Of a stretch of DNA of 64,000 nucleotides, positions 54,512 to 63,706 are shown one piece after another. Each line of letters opens with the position of its first letter. Position 1 is the first letter of the stretch. Source of the DNA: Marinovum algicola (lineage in GTDB: Bacteria > Pseudomonadota > Alphaproteobacteria > Rhodobacterales > Rhodobacteraceae); contig NZ_FNYY01000002.1 in the NCBI RefSeq assembly GCF_900109145.1, forward strand, positions 1-64,000, given 5' to 3'. Made by a program: the position numbers and the translations under genes. The notes under the pieces are model-generated. The model was not told the DNA's origin. It ran no database searches and saw nothing but the letters and a program-made list of their open reading frames with translations.

Positions 54512-55876
54512 TTACATCAACTTGCGGCGCCGTGTCACGGGAATATCGAGATCGGTGATTTTCTTGCGCAGCGTATTGCGGTTGATGCCGAGCAGTTCGG
54601 CGCATTTCGCCTGATTTCCGCCTGTGGCCTCGAGCGCGATTTCGATCAACGGGTATTCCACCTCCTTGAGAATACGCTGATAAAGCCCCGGCGGCGGCAG
54701 GAGCGCGCCATGCAGGTCGAAATACCGGCGCAGGTGGCGGGAAACTGCCGCCCCCAGCTTTTCGCTGCTGCCGCCCGAAAGCACCGGCTCCATCTCGGGT
54801 TGATTGCCAAGCACCAGCTCAACCTCGGTGCGGGTGATTTCCTCGGCCCGGCTGGTCAGACTCAGCCGGCGCACCGCGTTCTCCAGCTGGCGGACATTGC
54901 CCGGCCAGCTGTAGGCGCGAAACAGCTCGGCGGCATCGCCCGAAAGCCAGCGCTTGGGCGCGCCGTCGCGCTCGGCCCGCAGCAGGAAATGATCGGTCAG
55001 CAGGGCGATGTCCTCGACCCGTTCGCGCAGGCTCGGCACCTGGATCGAGGCGCCCGAGAGCCGATAGTAGAGATCCTGCCGCAGCCGCCCCTTGTCCAGC
55101 GCCTCGGCCAGGTCGCCCTGGCTGGTCGCCATGAAGCGCGGCACGTGGTCGCCGGGCGTGTCGATCATCCGCACGATCCGCGCCTGGATGTCATCGGGAA
55201 TGTCGGTGATCTCGTCCAGCAGCAGCGTGCCGCCCTTGACCCGCGCCAGCACCCGCGCCGGGCCTTCGATGTCCTGCAACTCATTGCCGGTGACGGTGAC
55301 AAACGGCAGCGTGCGCCGGTCGGAGAAGTCGTGAATGGCCCGCGCGATCAGGGACTTGCCGGTGCCACTTTCACCGGAAATCAGCACCGGAAGATCGGTG
55401 TTCATCACCCGCGCCACCAACCGGTAAAGCGCCTGCATCACCGGCGTCCTGCCGACCAGCGGCAATTCGTCCGGCTGATCGGGCACATCCGGCGCCGGCC
55501 GGGCCGGGGCGCTGCGCGCCTCGAGCGCCCGGGCGGTGCGCTTCATCAGATCCGGCAGATCGAAGGGCTTGGGCAGGTAATCATAGGCCTCGGCCTCGGC
55601 CGCCTGGATCGCCGTCATGATGGTGTTCTGCGCCGAGATCACGATGACCGGCAGGTCGGGTCGGTCCTGGCGGATTTTCGGAAGCATTTCCAACCCATTG
55701 CCATCCGGCATTGCAACGTCGGAGATGACCACGTCGCCCTTGCCCTCGCCGACCCAGCGCATCAGCGTGGTCAGCGACGAGGTGGCATGCACCTTGCAGC
55801 CCGCGCGGGTCAGCGCCTGGGTCAGCACCGTGCGGATGGTGCGGTCGTCGTCAGCAACCAGGATCGTGCCGTCCAT
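54512..55876 (-). CDS. ntrC: Nitrogen response regulator NtrC (GAFTGA-less)
   Basis: The 454-aa regulator has a receiver with D53 ([11 protein letters not shown]), AAA+ domain Walker [10 protein letters not shown] and Walker [12 protein letters not shown], and a Fis-type HTH ([20 protein letters not shown]). The segment where sigma54 activators carry GAFTGA reads [20 protein letters not shown], i.e. the loop is deleted. R. capsulatus NtrC likewise lacks it and activates sigma70 polymerase. The ATG at 55876 is favoured by GGAGG just upstream. It is in the operon dusB-ntrB-ntrC. Confidence 0.95.
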   Translation of the reverse strand: MDGTILVADDDRTIRTVLTQALTRAGCKVHATSSLTTLMRWVGEGKGDVVISDVAMPDGNGLEMLPKIRQDRPDLPVIVISAQNTIMTAIQAAEAEAYDYLPKPFDLPDLMKRTARALEARSAPARPAPDVPDQPDELPLVGRTPVMQALYRLVARVMNTDLPVLISGESGTGKSLIARAIHDFSDRRTLPFVTVTGNELQDIEGPARVLARVKGGTLLLDEITDIPDDIQARIVRMIDTPGDHVPRFMATSQGDLAEALDKGRLRQDLYYRLSGASIQVPSLRERVEDIALLTDHFLLRAERDGAPKRWLSGDAAELFRAYSWPGNVRQLENAVRRLSLTSRAEEITRTEVELVLGNQPEMEPVLSGGSSEKLGAAVSRHLRRYFDLHGALLPPPGLYQRILKEVEYPLIEIALEATGGNQAKCAELLGINRNTLRKKITDLDIPVTRRRKLM

Positions 55877-55887
55877 GAGAAATCCTC

Positions 55888-56982
55888 CTAGGCTCTGCCC
55901 GCTGTGGCGCCCTTGGGCACCATCGGCAGGGAAATTCGAAAGACCGTGCGCCCGGGCACGGAAGTGACTGAAATCCAACCGTCATGGTCGGAAATGATCT
56001 TGCTCACCAGCGCCAGGCCCAGCCCGGTGCCATTCTCGCGGCCCGAGACAAACGGCTCGAAGATGTCGCCCTTGAGCGCTTCCGGCAGGCCCGGGCCATC
56101 GTCGATCACCTCGACCTGAAGCGGCAGGGTCTGGCCGGTGCCATCCGAACGCCGCAGGCGGAAGGCGCGTTCGTAATAGGTGTGCAGGCGAATGGTGCCG
56201 CCCTCGGGGCCGGCGGCCTCGGCGGCATTGCGGATCAGGTTCGAGATCACCTGCAAGAGCTGGTCGGCATCGCCCCAGACATGCGGCAGCGAGGGGTCGT
56301 AATCCTCGATGATCTTCATATGCGCCGCGGCACCCACCAGCGCAGAGCGCCGCGCCCGGTCGAGAACATCGTGGATATTGACCGATCCGCGCTCGGGCGC
56401 CGAGAGATTGCCGAATTGTTCGACCTGCTCCAGAAGCTTCACGATCCGCCGGGTCTCACCGACGATAAGGTCTGTCATTTCAAGATCTTCAGCGCTGAGA
56501 TTCATGCTCAGAAGCTGCGCCGCGCCGGCGATCCCGGCCAGCGGATTCTTGATTTCATGGGCCAGCATCTCGGCCATGCCGATGGCGGATTTGGCGGCGG
56601 ATTTCACCGAATGGCTCTGGGTCATCCGCCCCGCCAGCTCGCGTGGCGAAATCAGCAGCATCATGCCGCCGGCCGCGTCTTGCAGCGGCGCGACCTGTAG
56701 GTTGCACTGAAGCGGCGCGCGGTCGCCGGTGCCGACGTCCACATCATTGACGAACAGCGCGGTTCCCTGCGCCCTGGCGCGCCCGAGGCTTTCTTCCAAC
56801 GGCGCGTCGACGGCCAGCCGGTCCCAGACCGGCTCGCCCCGAAGCGCCTTGGCCGAGGAGTTGAGAAAGCCCTCGGCGGCCGGGTTCACATCGACGATGC
56901 GGTCGCCGTCGTCGATCAGGATCGCCGGCACCGGCAGCGAAGACCAGACGGCATTGTCGGTGGTGGCGGCCGGCGCGGTCAT
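55888..56982 (-). CDS. ntrB: Nitrogen regulation sensor kinase NtrB
   Basis: This 364-aa soluble kinase/phosphatase has an N-terminal PAS domain ([20 protein letters not shown]), HisKA with H142 in [14 protein letters not shown] and HATPase ([35 protein letters not shown]). It is controlled by P-II proteins and phosphorylates NtrC, encoded 11 bp downstream. Its start overlaps the dusB stop. Confidence 0.96.
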   Translation of the reverse strand: MTAPAATTDNAVWSSLPVPAILIDDGDRIVDVNPAAEGFLNSSAKALRGEPVWDRLAVDAPLEESLGRARAQGTALFVNDVDVGTGDRAPLQCNLQVAPLQDAAGGMMLLISPRELAGRMTQSHSVKSAAKSAIGMAEMLAHEIKNPLAGIAGAAQLLSMNLSAEDLEMTDLIVGETRRIVKLLEQVEQFGNLSAPERGSVNIHDVLDRARRSALVGAAAHMKIIEDYDPSLPHVWGDADQLLQVISNLIRNAAEAAGPEGGTIRLHTYYERAFRLRRSDGTGQTLPLQVEVIDDGPGLPEALKGDIFEPFVSGRENGTGLGLALVSKIISDHDGWISVTSVPGRTVFRISLPMVPKGATAGRA

Positions 56983-57974
56983 GCGGCCACCTCGGTCTCT
57001 CCGGCCAGCGCCTCCGGCAGGCGCGTCAGCACTTCGGCCGGCGCCTTGCTGGTGAGAAGGACGCGGCGCAGCCCCGGCTCGGTCCCTGCGACATCCATGT
57101 ACCAGCCCAGGTGCTTGCGCGCCACGCGCAGCCCGAGCTCCTTGCCGTAGAACATCAGCATCGCCTCGTAATGCCCTGCAACCATGTCAGAAAACGCCTT
57201 GCCTCGCGGAACTTCCGGGGCCGGTGTGCCAAAGAGATCATGCGCCATTTGCGCCAGTATCCATGGTCGGCCCTGAGCCCCGCGCCCGACCATCACCCCC
57301 TGAGCGCAGGATTTCGCCATTGCGTCAGCGGCTTGCGTGCTGGAAGTAATGTCACCATTGGCTATCACCGGGATATCGACGGCGGCGCTGACATTGGCGA
57401 TTGCATCCCAGTCGGCGCGGCCCTTGTAGAACTGGCAGCGGGTCCGGCCGTGGATGGTGATCATCCTGACCCCCGCCTCCTGGGCGCGCCGCGCCAACTC
57501 CGGCGCGTTGAGCAGATTGTCGTCCCAGCCCAGCCGCGTCTTGAGCGTCACCGGCAGATCGACCGCGCCCACCACCGCCTCGATCAGCGTCAGCGCATGG
57601 TCGAGATCCTTCATCAGCGCCGAACCGGCCGCACCGGCCCCGCTGGCCGAAGTCACCTTCTTGGCCGGACAGCCCATGTTGATGTCGATCAGCCGGGCGC
57701 CATTGGCCTCGATCTGTCGGGCGGCCTCGGCCATCCAATGCGCCTCGCGGCCGGCGATCTGCACCGAGGTCGCCTCGATGCCATAGCCCAGCTCGGCCTT
57801 TTCGCGCACCCCGGGCTTGGCCTGCACCATCTCCTGGCTGGCCACCATTTCCGAGACAACCAGCCCGGCACCAAAGCTCTGGACGAGGTTGCGAAACGGC
57901 AAATCGGTGATCCCCGCCAAAGGCGCGAGGAAAACCGGGGGGTTGAGCGATAGGTCTGCCACCTGAATGGTCAC
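56979..57974 (-). CDS. dusB: tRNA-dihydrouridine synthase DusB (NifR3)
   Basis: The 331-aa FMN-dependent TIM-barrel enzyme reduces uridine in the tRNA D-loop. PLAGITDLPFRNL, the catalytic cysteine in NMGCPAKKVTSASGAG, ITIHGRTRCQFYKG and IANGDI are seen. It starts with GTG, AAGGA lying about 10 bases upstream. It heads the dusB-ntrBC operon, as nifR3 does in R. capsulatus. Confidence 0.95.
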   Translation of the reverse strand: MTIQVADLSLNPPVFLAPLAGITDLPFRNLVQSFGAGLVVSEMVASQEMVQAKPGVREKAELGYGIEATSVQIAGREAHWMAEAARQIEANGARLIDINMGCPAKKVTSASGAGAAGSALMKDLDHALTLIEAVVGAVDLPVTLKTRLGWDDNLLNAPELARRAQEAGVRMITIHGRTRCQFYKGRADWDAIANVSAAVDIPVIANGDITSSTQAADAMAKSCAQGVMVGRGAQGRPWILAQMAHDLFGTPAPEVPRGKAFSDMVAGHYEAMLMFYGKELGLRVARKHLGWYMDVAGTEPGLRRVLLTSKAPAEVLTRLPEALAGETEVAA

Positions 57975-58065
57975 GTGCTTAATCCTTGTGCATTCCCCTC
58001 CGGCCTAACCCCTGCCCGGGGCAACTTCAATCTTTGCCGCACTTTCTGCGACTGCGAAAAGGACG

Positions 58066-58086
58066 GCTGCCCAAAAAACGGGCAGC
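58066..58086. other. Hairpin in the dusB-ispDF divergent region
   Basis: GCTGCCC-N7-GGGCAGC is a perfect 7-bp stem with an A-rich loop, 49 bp before ispDF and 92 bp before dusB. No U-tract follows; it may be an operator or a 5'-leader structure. Confidence 0.35.
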
Positions 58087-58134
58087 TTCCCGGGGGCAAT
58101 TGCCGTTTGCTTCGGCAGGTCGTATCAGGCGGCC

Positions 58135-59259
58135 ATGAAAATCGCAGCTTTGATTGTTGCCGCCGGGCGCGGCACCCGCGCAGGGCCCGGCGCGCCGAAA
58201 CAATGGCGCCCGCTGGCCGGCCGGCGCGTTGTCGACTGGACGCTGGCGGCCTTTGACCGGCCCGATATTACCACGCGGGCGCTGGTGATTCACCCGGAAG
58301 ACCGCGCCGAGGCTGCGGCGCTCGACGTGCGGCTGATCGACGGCGGCAAAACGCGGTCCGAAAGCGTGCGCCGCGGCCTCGAGGCGCTGGCCGGGGACCG
58401 CCCCGATCTGGTGTTGATCCACGACGTGGCGCGGCCCTGCGTGCCCGACGCGGTGATCGACGCGGTGATCGACGCGCTGGCCCATGCGCCCGGCGCCGCC
58501 CCGGCGCTCCCGGTGACCGATGCCCTCTGGACTGGCGCGACGGCCCGCGTCACCGGCACGCGCGACCGTGAGGGGCTTTTTCGCGCGCAGACGCCGCAGG
58601 GCTTTCACTTCGACGCCATCCTTGCCGCGCACCGCGCCCATACCACCGAGGCCGCCGATGACGTCGCCGTGGCGCGCGCATTCGGGCTGGACGTCGCCAT
58701 CACCGCTGGCGCAGAAGAGAACCTGAAAATCACCCTGCCCGCCGATTTCGCGCGGGCCGAATCCCTGCTGAAAGGAGCCGCCGCGATGCGTATCGGCACA
58801 GGCTATGACGTGCACCAGTTCTGCGAGGGCGATCACGTGATGCTCTGCGGCGTGAAGCTGCCGCACGAGCGCGGGCTCAAGGGCCATTCCGACGCCGATG
58901 TCGGCATGCATGCGCTGACCGACGCGATTTATGGCGCCCTCGCACGGGGCGACATCGGCCAGCATTTTCCGCCCTCGGATCCGCAGTGGAAAGGCGCCGA
59001 AAGCCATATCTTCCTGCGCCATGCGGTTGATCTGGCAAAGGACATGGGATTCACCCTGGGCAACGCCGATATCACGCTTATCTGTGAACGGCCCAAGGTG
59101 GGCCCGCATTCGGAGCGGATGCGCCAGGCACTGGCAGAGATCATGGGGGTCGGGATGGATCAGGTTTCGGTCAAGGCGACCACGTCGGAGAAACTCGGCT
59201 TTACCGGCCGCGAAGAGGGCATTGCGGCACAGGCCAGCGTGCTTCTGGTGCCCGCATGA
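58135..59259 (+). CDS. ispDF: Bifunctional IspD/IspF isoprenoid enzyme
   Basis: This 374-aa fusion carries two MEP-pathway steps. The N-terminal IspD (about 1-215; [14 protein letters not shown] and [11 protein letters not shown]) adds CTP to methylerythritol phosphate. The C-terminal IspF (about 220-374; [40 protein letters not shown]) makes the cyclodiphosphate. Metal-binding Asp/His residues of IspF are intact. The fusion is typical of alphaproteobacteria. It is coupled to pgpA by ATGA. Confidence 0.96.
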   Translation: MKIAALIVAAGRGTRAGPGAPKQWRPLAGRRVVDWTLAAFDRPDITTRALVIHPEDRAEAAALDVRLIDGGKTRSESVRRGLEALAGDRPDLVLIHDVARPCVPDAVIDAVIDALAHAPGAAPALPVTDALWTGATARVTGTRDREGLFRAQTPQGFHFDAILAAHRAHTTEAADDVAVARAFGLDVAITAGAEENLKITLPADFARAESLLKGAAAMRIGTGYDVHQFCEGDHVMLCGVKLPHERGLKGHSDADVGMHALTDAIYGALARGDIGQHFPPSDPQWKGAESHIFLRHAVDLAKDMGFTLGNADITLICERPKVGPHSERMRQALAEIMGVGMDQVSVKATTSEKLGFTGREEGIAAQASVLLVPA

Positions 59260-59747
59260 GCCGGTTGATCGCCACCTGGTTCTATTCCGGCTATCTTAAG
59301 CCCGCGCCGGGCACCTGGGGCTCGCTGGCTGCCCTGCCCTTTGCCTATGTGCTGCATCTGCTGGGCGGGCCCTGGCTTCTGCTGCTGGCGACTTTGGCGA
59401 TTTTTGCCCTGGGCTATTGGGCGACCGGCCGCGAAACCGCCGGCAAGGCCGATCATGACCCATCGGAGATTGTCGTCGATGAGGTCGTCGGCCAATGGCT
59501 GGCGCTCTGGCCGGTGTCCTATGGCGCGGTCTTTGCCGGGGCGGATGTGCTGCGGCTCTGGCCGGGCATCCTTGCCGCCTTTCTGTTCTTTCGGCTGTTC
59601 GACATCTGGAAGCCGGGCCCGGTGGGCTGGGCCGACCGCAAGGGCGGGCCAATGGGCGTGATGCTGGACGATGTCTTTGCCGGCATCGCGGCCGGCGGCG
59701 TGGTCATCGTGCTGGCGGCACTGGCGCATCTGGTGCTGCTGACATGA
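59256..59747 (+). CDS. pgpA: Phosphatidylglycerophosphatase A
   Basis: This 163-aa membrane enzyme dephosphorylates phosphatidylglycerophosphate. The sequence shows [46 protein letters not shown] and [11 protein letters not shown], all PgpA signatures, and three to four membrane helices. It overlaps both neighbours by 4 bp (ispDF and pncC). Confidence 0.93.
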   Translation: MSRLIATWFYSGYLKPAPGTWGSLAALPFAYVLHLLGGPWLLLLATLAIFALGYWATGRETAGKADHDPSEIVVDEVVGQWLALWPVSYGAVFAGADVLRLWPGILAAFLFFRLFDIWKPGPVGWADRKGGPMGVMLDDVFAGIAAGGVVIVLAALAHLVLLT

Positions 59748-60235
59748 GTCTTGCGGCGGGTCTTCTGGCGGCGGATCTTCTGGCGGCGGCGCGGCGGGCC
59801 GGCAAACGGGTGACCTGCGCCGAGAGCTGCACCGGTGGCATGGTGGCGGCGGCAATCACCGATCCGCCCGGTGCCTCGGACATCTTCGATTGCGGCTTTG
59901 TCACCTATTCCAACCAGACCAAGCAGGATCTGTTGGGGGTGCGGGCCGCCACCCTCGAGGCCCATGGCGCGGTCTCGGAACCGGTGGCGCGCGAAATGGC
60001 TCAGGGCGCGTTGCGGCGCGCAGGGGCCGATGCGGCGGTGTCGATCAGCGGCATTGCCGGGCCGGGCGGCGGCAACGCCGAGAAACCCGAAGGCCGGGTC
60101 TGCTTTGCCATTGCCACCGGTGCCAGCACCACCTGCGAGACGGTGGATTTCGGCGCACTGGGCCGCGACCGGGTGCGCGCGGCGGCGCGTGACCATGCGC
60201 TGGGCCTGCTTTTGCGCGCCCTGCACAGCAATTAA
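59744..60235 (+). CDS. pncC: Nicotinamide-nucleotide amidase (CinA C-terminal family)
   Basis: The 163-aa single-domain CinA_C protein deamidates NMN to Na[21 protein letters not shown] with the nucleophile-region Ser/Cys, [16 protein letters not shown], and [16 protein letters not shown] are family hallmarks. The start at 59744 overlaps the pgpA stop (ATGA); a longer open frame upstream is antisense-independent noise. It is the last gene of the ispDF operon. Confidence 0.92.
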   Translation: MSLAAGLLAADLLAAARRAGKRVTCAESCTGGMVAAAITDPPGASDIFDCGFVTYSNQTKQDLLGVRAATLEAHGAVSEPVAREMAQGALRRAGADAAVSISGIAGPGGGNAEKPEGRVCFAIATGASTTCETVDFGALGRDRVRAAARDHALGLLLRALHSN

Positions 60236-60253
60236 TCATTTCGCCGGATTCAT

Positions 60254-60357
60254 CGCCTAAAAATTCGTCACATCGTAAATGCCGTGCTTTTGTGCGGGCC
60301 TGAGCGCAGTTGCCGCTTTTTTTTGCAGCGGCTTTGCGGTTTTTCCCCGGAAACCGC
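60254..60357 (+). promoter_or_regulatory. amtB leader: NtrC-like half site and two hairpins
   Basis: CGCC-N9-GTC at 60254-60269 is one mismatch from the CGCC-N9-GGC form noted upstream of glnB. Two perfect hairpins follow: GCCGCT-N9-AGCGGC (60312-60332), whose loop is T-rich and which could terminate the pncC operon, and GCGGTTT-N8-AAACCGC (60336-60357). The second ends 21 bp before the amtB start and could control its translation. Confidence 0.4.
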
Positions 60358-60378
60358 ACTCAGGAAGGAATTTCAGGC

Positions 60379-61560
60379 ATGAACGGAGCCGATACCGCCT
60401 GGATCATCGTTGCAACTGCGCTGGTCCTCTTCATGACATTGCCGGGGCTTGCCCTGTTTTATGGCGGGCTTGTGCGCGCCCGCAATGTGCTCAGCGTCTT
60501 CATGCATTGCTATGCCATCGCCTGCCTGATGAGCGTGCTGTGGTTCGCGCTGGGCTATTCCATCGCCTTCGGCGGCGGCGACAGCGGGCTCTGGGGCGGG
60601 CTCGACAAGGTGCTGCTTCTGGGGCTGAGCGCCGATGACCTGGCCGGCACCCTGCCCGAGGTGCTGTTCTTTGCCTTCCAGATGACCTTTGCCATCATCA
60701 CCCCGGCGCTGATCGTCGGTGCCTATGTCGAACGGGTGGGCTTTGGCTTTGTGCTGCTGTTCTCGGCGCTCTGGATGCTGTTGGTCTATGCGCCGGTGGT
60801 GCATTGGATCTGGGGCGGCGGCATGCTGTCGGATGGCGGCATCTTTGGCGAAACCGGGGTGCGGGATTTTGCCGGCGGCATCGTGGTGCACGAAACGGCC
60901 GGCCTCGCGGCGCTCTTGCTGGCGGTGTTTCTCGGGCCGCGGCGCAACAAGACCACGCCGCCGCACAACCCCGGTTTCGTGATGATCGGCGCGGCTATGC
61001 TATGGGTCGGCTGGTTCGGCTTCAACGGCGGCTCGCAGCTGGCGGCCGACGGCGGTGCTGCCATGGCGCTGACGGTGACGCACCTTTCGGCGGCGACGGC
61101 TTCGCTGACCTGGGCGCTCTGGGAAAAGATCAAGTTCGGCAAGGCCTCGCTGGTGGGCATGGTCACCGGCACCATCGCCGGCCTCGCCTCGATCACCCCG
61201 GCCTCGGGCTTTGTCGGCCCGGTCGAGGCGCTGATCATCGGTGCTGTGGCGGGTGTGCTCTGCCAGGAGGCGGTGAACCTGATCCGCAACACGCTCAAGA
61301 TCGACGACACGCTCGACGTCTTTGCGGTGCACGGGGTCGGCGGCATCTTCGGCACCATCATGATCGCGGTCTTCGGCGCCGGCAGCTTTGCCGCGCAACT
61401 CGGATCGCTGGCGATCGTGGGTGTGTTCACCGTGGTGGTGACGGTAGTGCTGATCTTCGTGGTCAAGGCGATCACGCCGCTGCGGGTCGATGAAGAGACC
61501 GAGCACAGCGGGCTCGACATCATGGTGCATGGCGAACGGGCCTACGACCACGCGAGCTGA
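60379..61560 (+). CDS. amtB: Ammonium transporter
   Basis: This 393-aa Amt/MEP/Rh channel has eleven predicted helices. The pore histidines are in VHWIWGGGMLSDG and VHGVGGIFGTI, with conserved ALFYGGLVRARNVLS near the N-terminus. The ATG at 60379 follows a GGAAGGA ribosome site. No glnK accompanies it, unlike the common glnK-amtB pair; the only P-II gene in the window is glnB. Nitrogen control through NtrC is expected. Confidence 0.95.
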   Translation: MNGADTAWIIVATALVLFMTLPGLALFYGGLVRARNVLSVFMHCYAIACLMSVLWFALGYSIAFGGGDSGLWGGLDKVLLLGLSADDLAGTLPEVLFFAFQMTFAIITPALIVGAYVERVGFGFVLLFSALWMLLVYAPVVHWIWGGGMLSDGGIFGETGVRDFAGGIVVHETAGLAALLLAVFLGPRRNKTTPPHNPGFVMIGAAMLWVGWFGFNGGSQLAADGGAAMALTVTHLSAATASLTWALWEKIKFGKASLVGMVTGTIAGLASITPASGFVGPVEALIIGAVAGVLCQEAVNLIRNTLKIDDTLDVFAVHGVGGIFGTIMIAVFGAGSFAAQLGSLAIVGVFTVVVTVVLIFVVKAITPLRVDEETEHSGLDIMVHGERAYDHAS

Positions 61561-61600
61561 GGCGCCGCCCTGTCGCCTGACCGAAACATACAGACCGAGA

Positions 61601-61625
61601 AAAGGGCCCTGCGTGGGCCCTTTTT
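61601..61625 (+). terminator. Rho-independent terminator of amtB
   Basis: A GGGCCC-TGCGT-GGGCCC stem is flanked by AAA and TTTTT, 41 bp after the stop. Confidence 0.9.
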
Positions 61626-61707
61626 GCGTGCCGGGCCCGCATTTGGAACACCGGCGCCGGCGATCTTGTTGATCCCCTGAGCAAAATGCACAGAGGAAGG
61701 TCACGTC

Positions 61708-62544
61708 ATGCAAAGTCACACCGCCCGCGTTCAGGACATCCCCATGCGCTGGGAAGAGAGCGGATCCGGCGATCCCGTCATCCTGGTTCACGGCATCCCC
61801 ACCTGCCCCGCCCTCTGGCGCCATGTCGCGCCGCTGATCCAGAAACGGCGGGTGTTGGCCTGGGAGATGGTCGGCTACGGCAGCTCGATCCCGGAGGGCC
61901 GCGACCGCGATATCTCGGTGGCGGCGCAGGCCGGCTACCTGGCCGCCTGGATGGAGGATCAGGGCATCGCCCGCGCGGTGGTGGCAGGCCATGACCTGGG
62001 CGGCGGCGTGGCGCAGATCCTTGCGGCGCGGCACCCCGACAAGGTCAGCGGGCTCTTTCTGACCAATGCGATCTGTTACGAATCCTGGCCGGTGCCTGTG
62101 GTCAAGGCGGTGGCGGCCACCGGCTCGATCCTCAAACATGCGCCCGACGGCTCGGTGCGTCAGTTCATGAAGTTGATGTTCTCGAAAGGCCATGACGCCG
62201 CGGAGGCCCGCGCAGAGGCGCTGGAAACCCATGCGCCCTATTACGAGGCGCATGACGGGGCCGAAGCCTTCGTACGGCAGACCCAGTCGCTCGACAATGC
62301 CGATACCATGGCGGTGGCCGAAGACCTGCCGCGCCTCGGGATACCGGCGCGGATCGCCTGGGGGGCCGAGGACGAATTCCAGACGCTGGATTATGGCGAA
62401 CGGCTGGCCCGCGATCTGAAGGCGCCCCTGCGCCGGATCGAAGGGGGCAAGCATTTTACCCCGGAAGACCACCCGCAGATCATCGCCGAAGAGATCAACG
62501 CGCTGATCCGCGAGGTCGAGGCGGCCGACCCGCCGGCCCGATAA
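61708..62544 (+). CDS. Alpha/beta hydrolase with Asp nucleophile (haloalkane dehalogenase/epoxide hydrolase-like)
   Basis: The 278-aa hydrolase has an oxyanion motif VHGIPTCPALW and the nucleophile elbow AGHDLGGGVAQ. Asp replaces Ser, as in haloalkane dehalogenases and epoxide hydrolases. A C-terminal catalytic His is in GGKHFTPEDHP, and a likely acid is in WGAEDEF. It stands alone after the amtB terminator. The substrate is not predictable. Confidence 0.88.
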   Translation: MQSHTARVQDIPMRWEESGSGDPVILVHGIPTCPALWRHVAPLIQKRRVLAWEMVGYGSSIPEGRDRDISVAAQAGYLAAWMEDQGIARAVVAGHDLGGGVAQILAARHPDKVSGLFLTNAICYESWPVPVVKAVAATGSILKHAPDGSVRQFMKLMFSKGHDAAEARAEALETHAPYYEAHDGAEAFVRQTQSLDNADTMAVAEDLPRLGIPARIAWGAEDEFQTLDYGERLARDLKAPLRRIEGGKHFTPEDHPQIIAEEINALIREVEAADPPAR

Positions 62545-62589
62545 CACCGGCAGATCGGAGAGCGGGCCGTGGCGGCCCGGTTGCGCGGA

Positions 62590-63066
62590 TCAGATCACCG
62601 CGTCAAAGCCCACGCTGGCCCTGGCCGGTTCCGACGCCGTCTTGGCATAGCCCTTGAGGGCTGTGCTCAGCGCCCCGGGCCGGTCCTCGGCGACGGTTTC
62701 CCGCGCGGCGAGAAGGTCCGACTTGGGGGTCTGGCCCAGCCCGTCGACCAGGCTGTTCATCTGGGTTTCGGCCTGCACCCGCAACGCCTGGGCGCGGGCC
62801 TGCGAGATATCGGTCGGGCGCTCGATGGCGGCCACCGGCGCGACCTTCTGGGTCACGACAACGGCGGGTTTCTCCGCGACCGGCGCCGCCGCATTGGCGC
62901 TGTCGGTGCTTTGCGCCGGGGCCGGCTCGGCCTTGGCGGGTTTGTTCTTGGCCTGGCTGTTCTCGGAAGGGCCCTTGTCCTTCTCGGCCTTTTGTTTTTC
63001 CTTGGTCTTCTGCTCCGCGGCGGGCATCGAAGATGCGCCCCCGAGCCCGAGGGATGATGTCAGCAT
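62590..63066 (-). CDS. Low-complexity hypothetical protein
   Basis: The 158-aa protein has a Lys/Glu/Ala/Pro-rich first half (KTKEKQKAEKDKG, KNKPAKAEPAPAQS), probably disordered, followed by a helical segment (ISQARAQALRVQAETQMNSLVDGLG). It has no cysteines and no signal peptide. The family is unrecognised; its composition resembles linker or flagellar/secretion accessory proteins. An overlapping second frame is a shadow. Confidence 0.55.
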   Translation of the reverse strand: MLTSSLGLGGASSMPAAEQKTKEKQKAEKDKGPSENSQAKNKPAKAEPAPAQSTDSANAAAPVAEKPAVVVTQKVAPVAAIERPTDISQARAQALRVQAETQMNSLVDGLGQTPKSDLLAARETVAEDRPGALSTALKGYAKTASEPARASVGFDAVI

Positions 63067-63184
63067 GGCGATTTGTCTCCATAGTGGTTACCAAACCGTT
63101 GAATCGCCGATGATTGCGTCGGAAACGGGGCCAGTCTGTGGAGTTTTCAAAACATGTTAAACGCCGCCGGTGACAGCCGTGGGC

Positions 63185-63634
63185 TCAACCGTAAAGCTCT
63201 TCGGCGCGGGATTCGAAGGCGCGGACGATGCGGTGCATCGCCTCATTGAAGACCACGCCGATGATGCTTCGCAGGATGGCATTGCGGAACTCGAAATCGA
63301 CGAAAAAGGACACGTCGCATCCGCCATCGGCACGGTCGGCGAAGCTCCAGTTGGACTTCATGTATTTGAACGGCCCGTCGAGGTATTCGGTGTCGATCTT
63401 CCGGGCCTCGGGCCAGAGCACGACGCGGCTGCCGAATTGTTCGCGGAAAACCTTGAAGGAGATCACCAGGTCGGCCTCCATCAGAACCGAGCCGTCGGCC
63501 TGCGGTGTTTCGCGGCGGATCCGCGCGGCGGCGCACCAGGGCAGGAACTCCGGGTAGCGGCCGACATCGGCAACCAGATCGTACATCTGCTGCGCGGTAT
63601 ACGGAAGGTGACGGGTTTCGGAATGGGTTGGCAT
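63185..63634 (-). CDS. START-fold coenzyme Q-binding protein (COQ10/RatA family)
   Basis: The 149-aa single-domain SRPBCC/START protein (TRHLPYTAQQMYDLVADVGRYPEFLPWCAA; DGPFKYMKSNWSFADRADG; VDFEFRNAILRSIIGVVFNE) matches the Coq10-like polyketide cyclase family. Members bind ubiquinone and assist its delivery to the respiratory chain. The RatA name comes from a toxin claim for the E. coli relative, but there is no antitoxin partner here. Confidence 0.9.
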   Translation of the reverse strand: MPTHSETRHLPYTAQQMYDLVADVGRYPEFLPWCAAARIRRETPQADGSVLMEADLVISFKVFREQFGSRVVLWPEARKIDTEYLDGPFKYMKSNWSFADRADGGCDVSFFVDFEFRNAILRSIIGVVFNEAMHRIVRAFESRAEELYG

Positions 63635-63706
63635 CGGGCCCCGGATTTGTCATGACGGTTCGGGGCCCATGTCGCCCGAAGACCAACGGATTTCAAGGGG
63701 TGGCCC

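Noticed and set aside
63185-63634. RatA toxin of a toxin-antitoxin pair
   Set aside because: The family is better explained as a COQ10-like ubiquinone-binding START protein and no antitoxin gene is adjacent.
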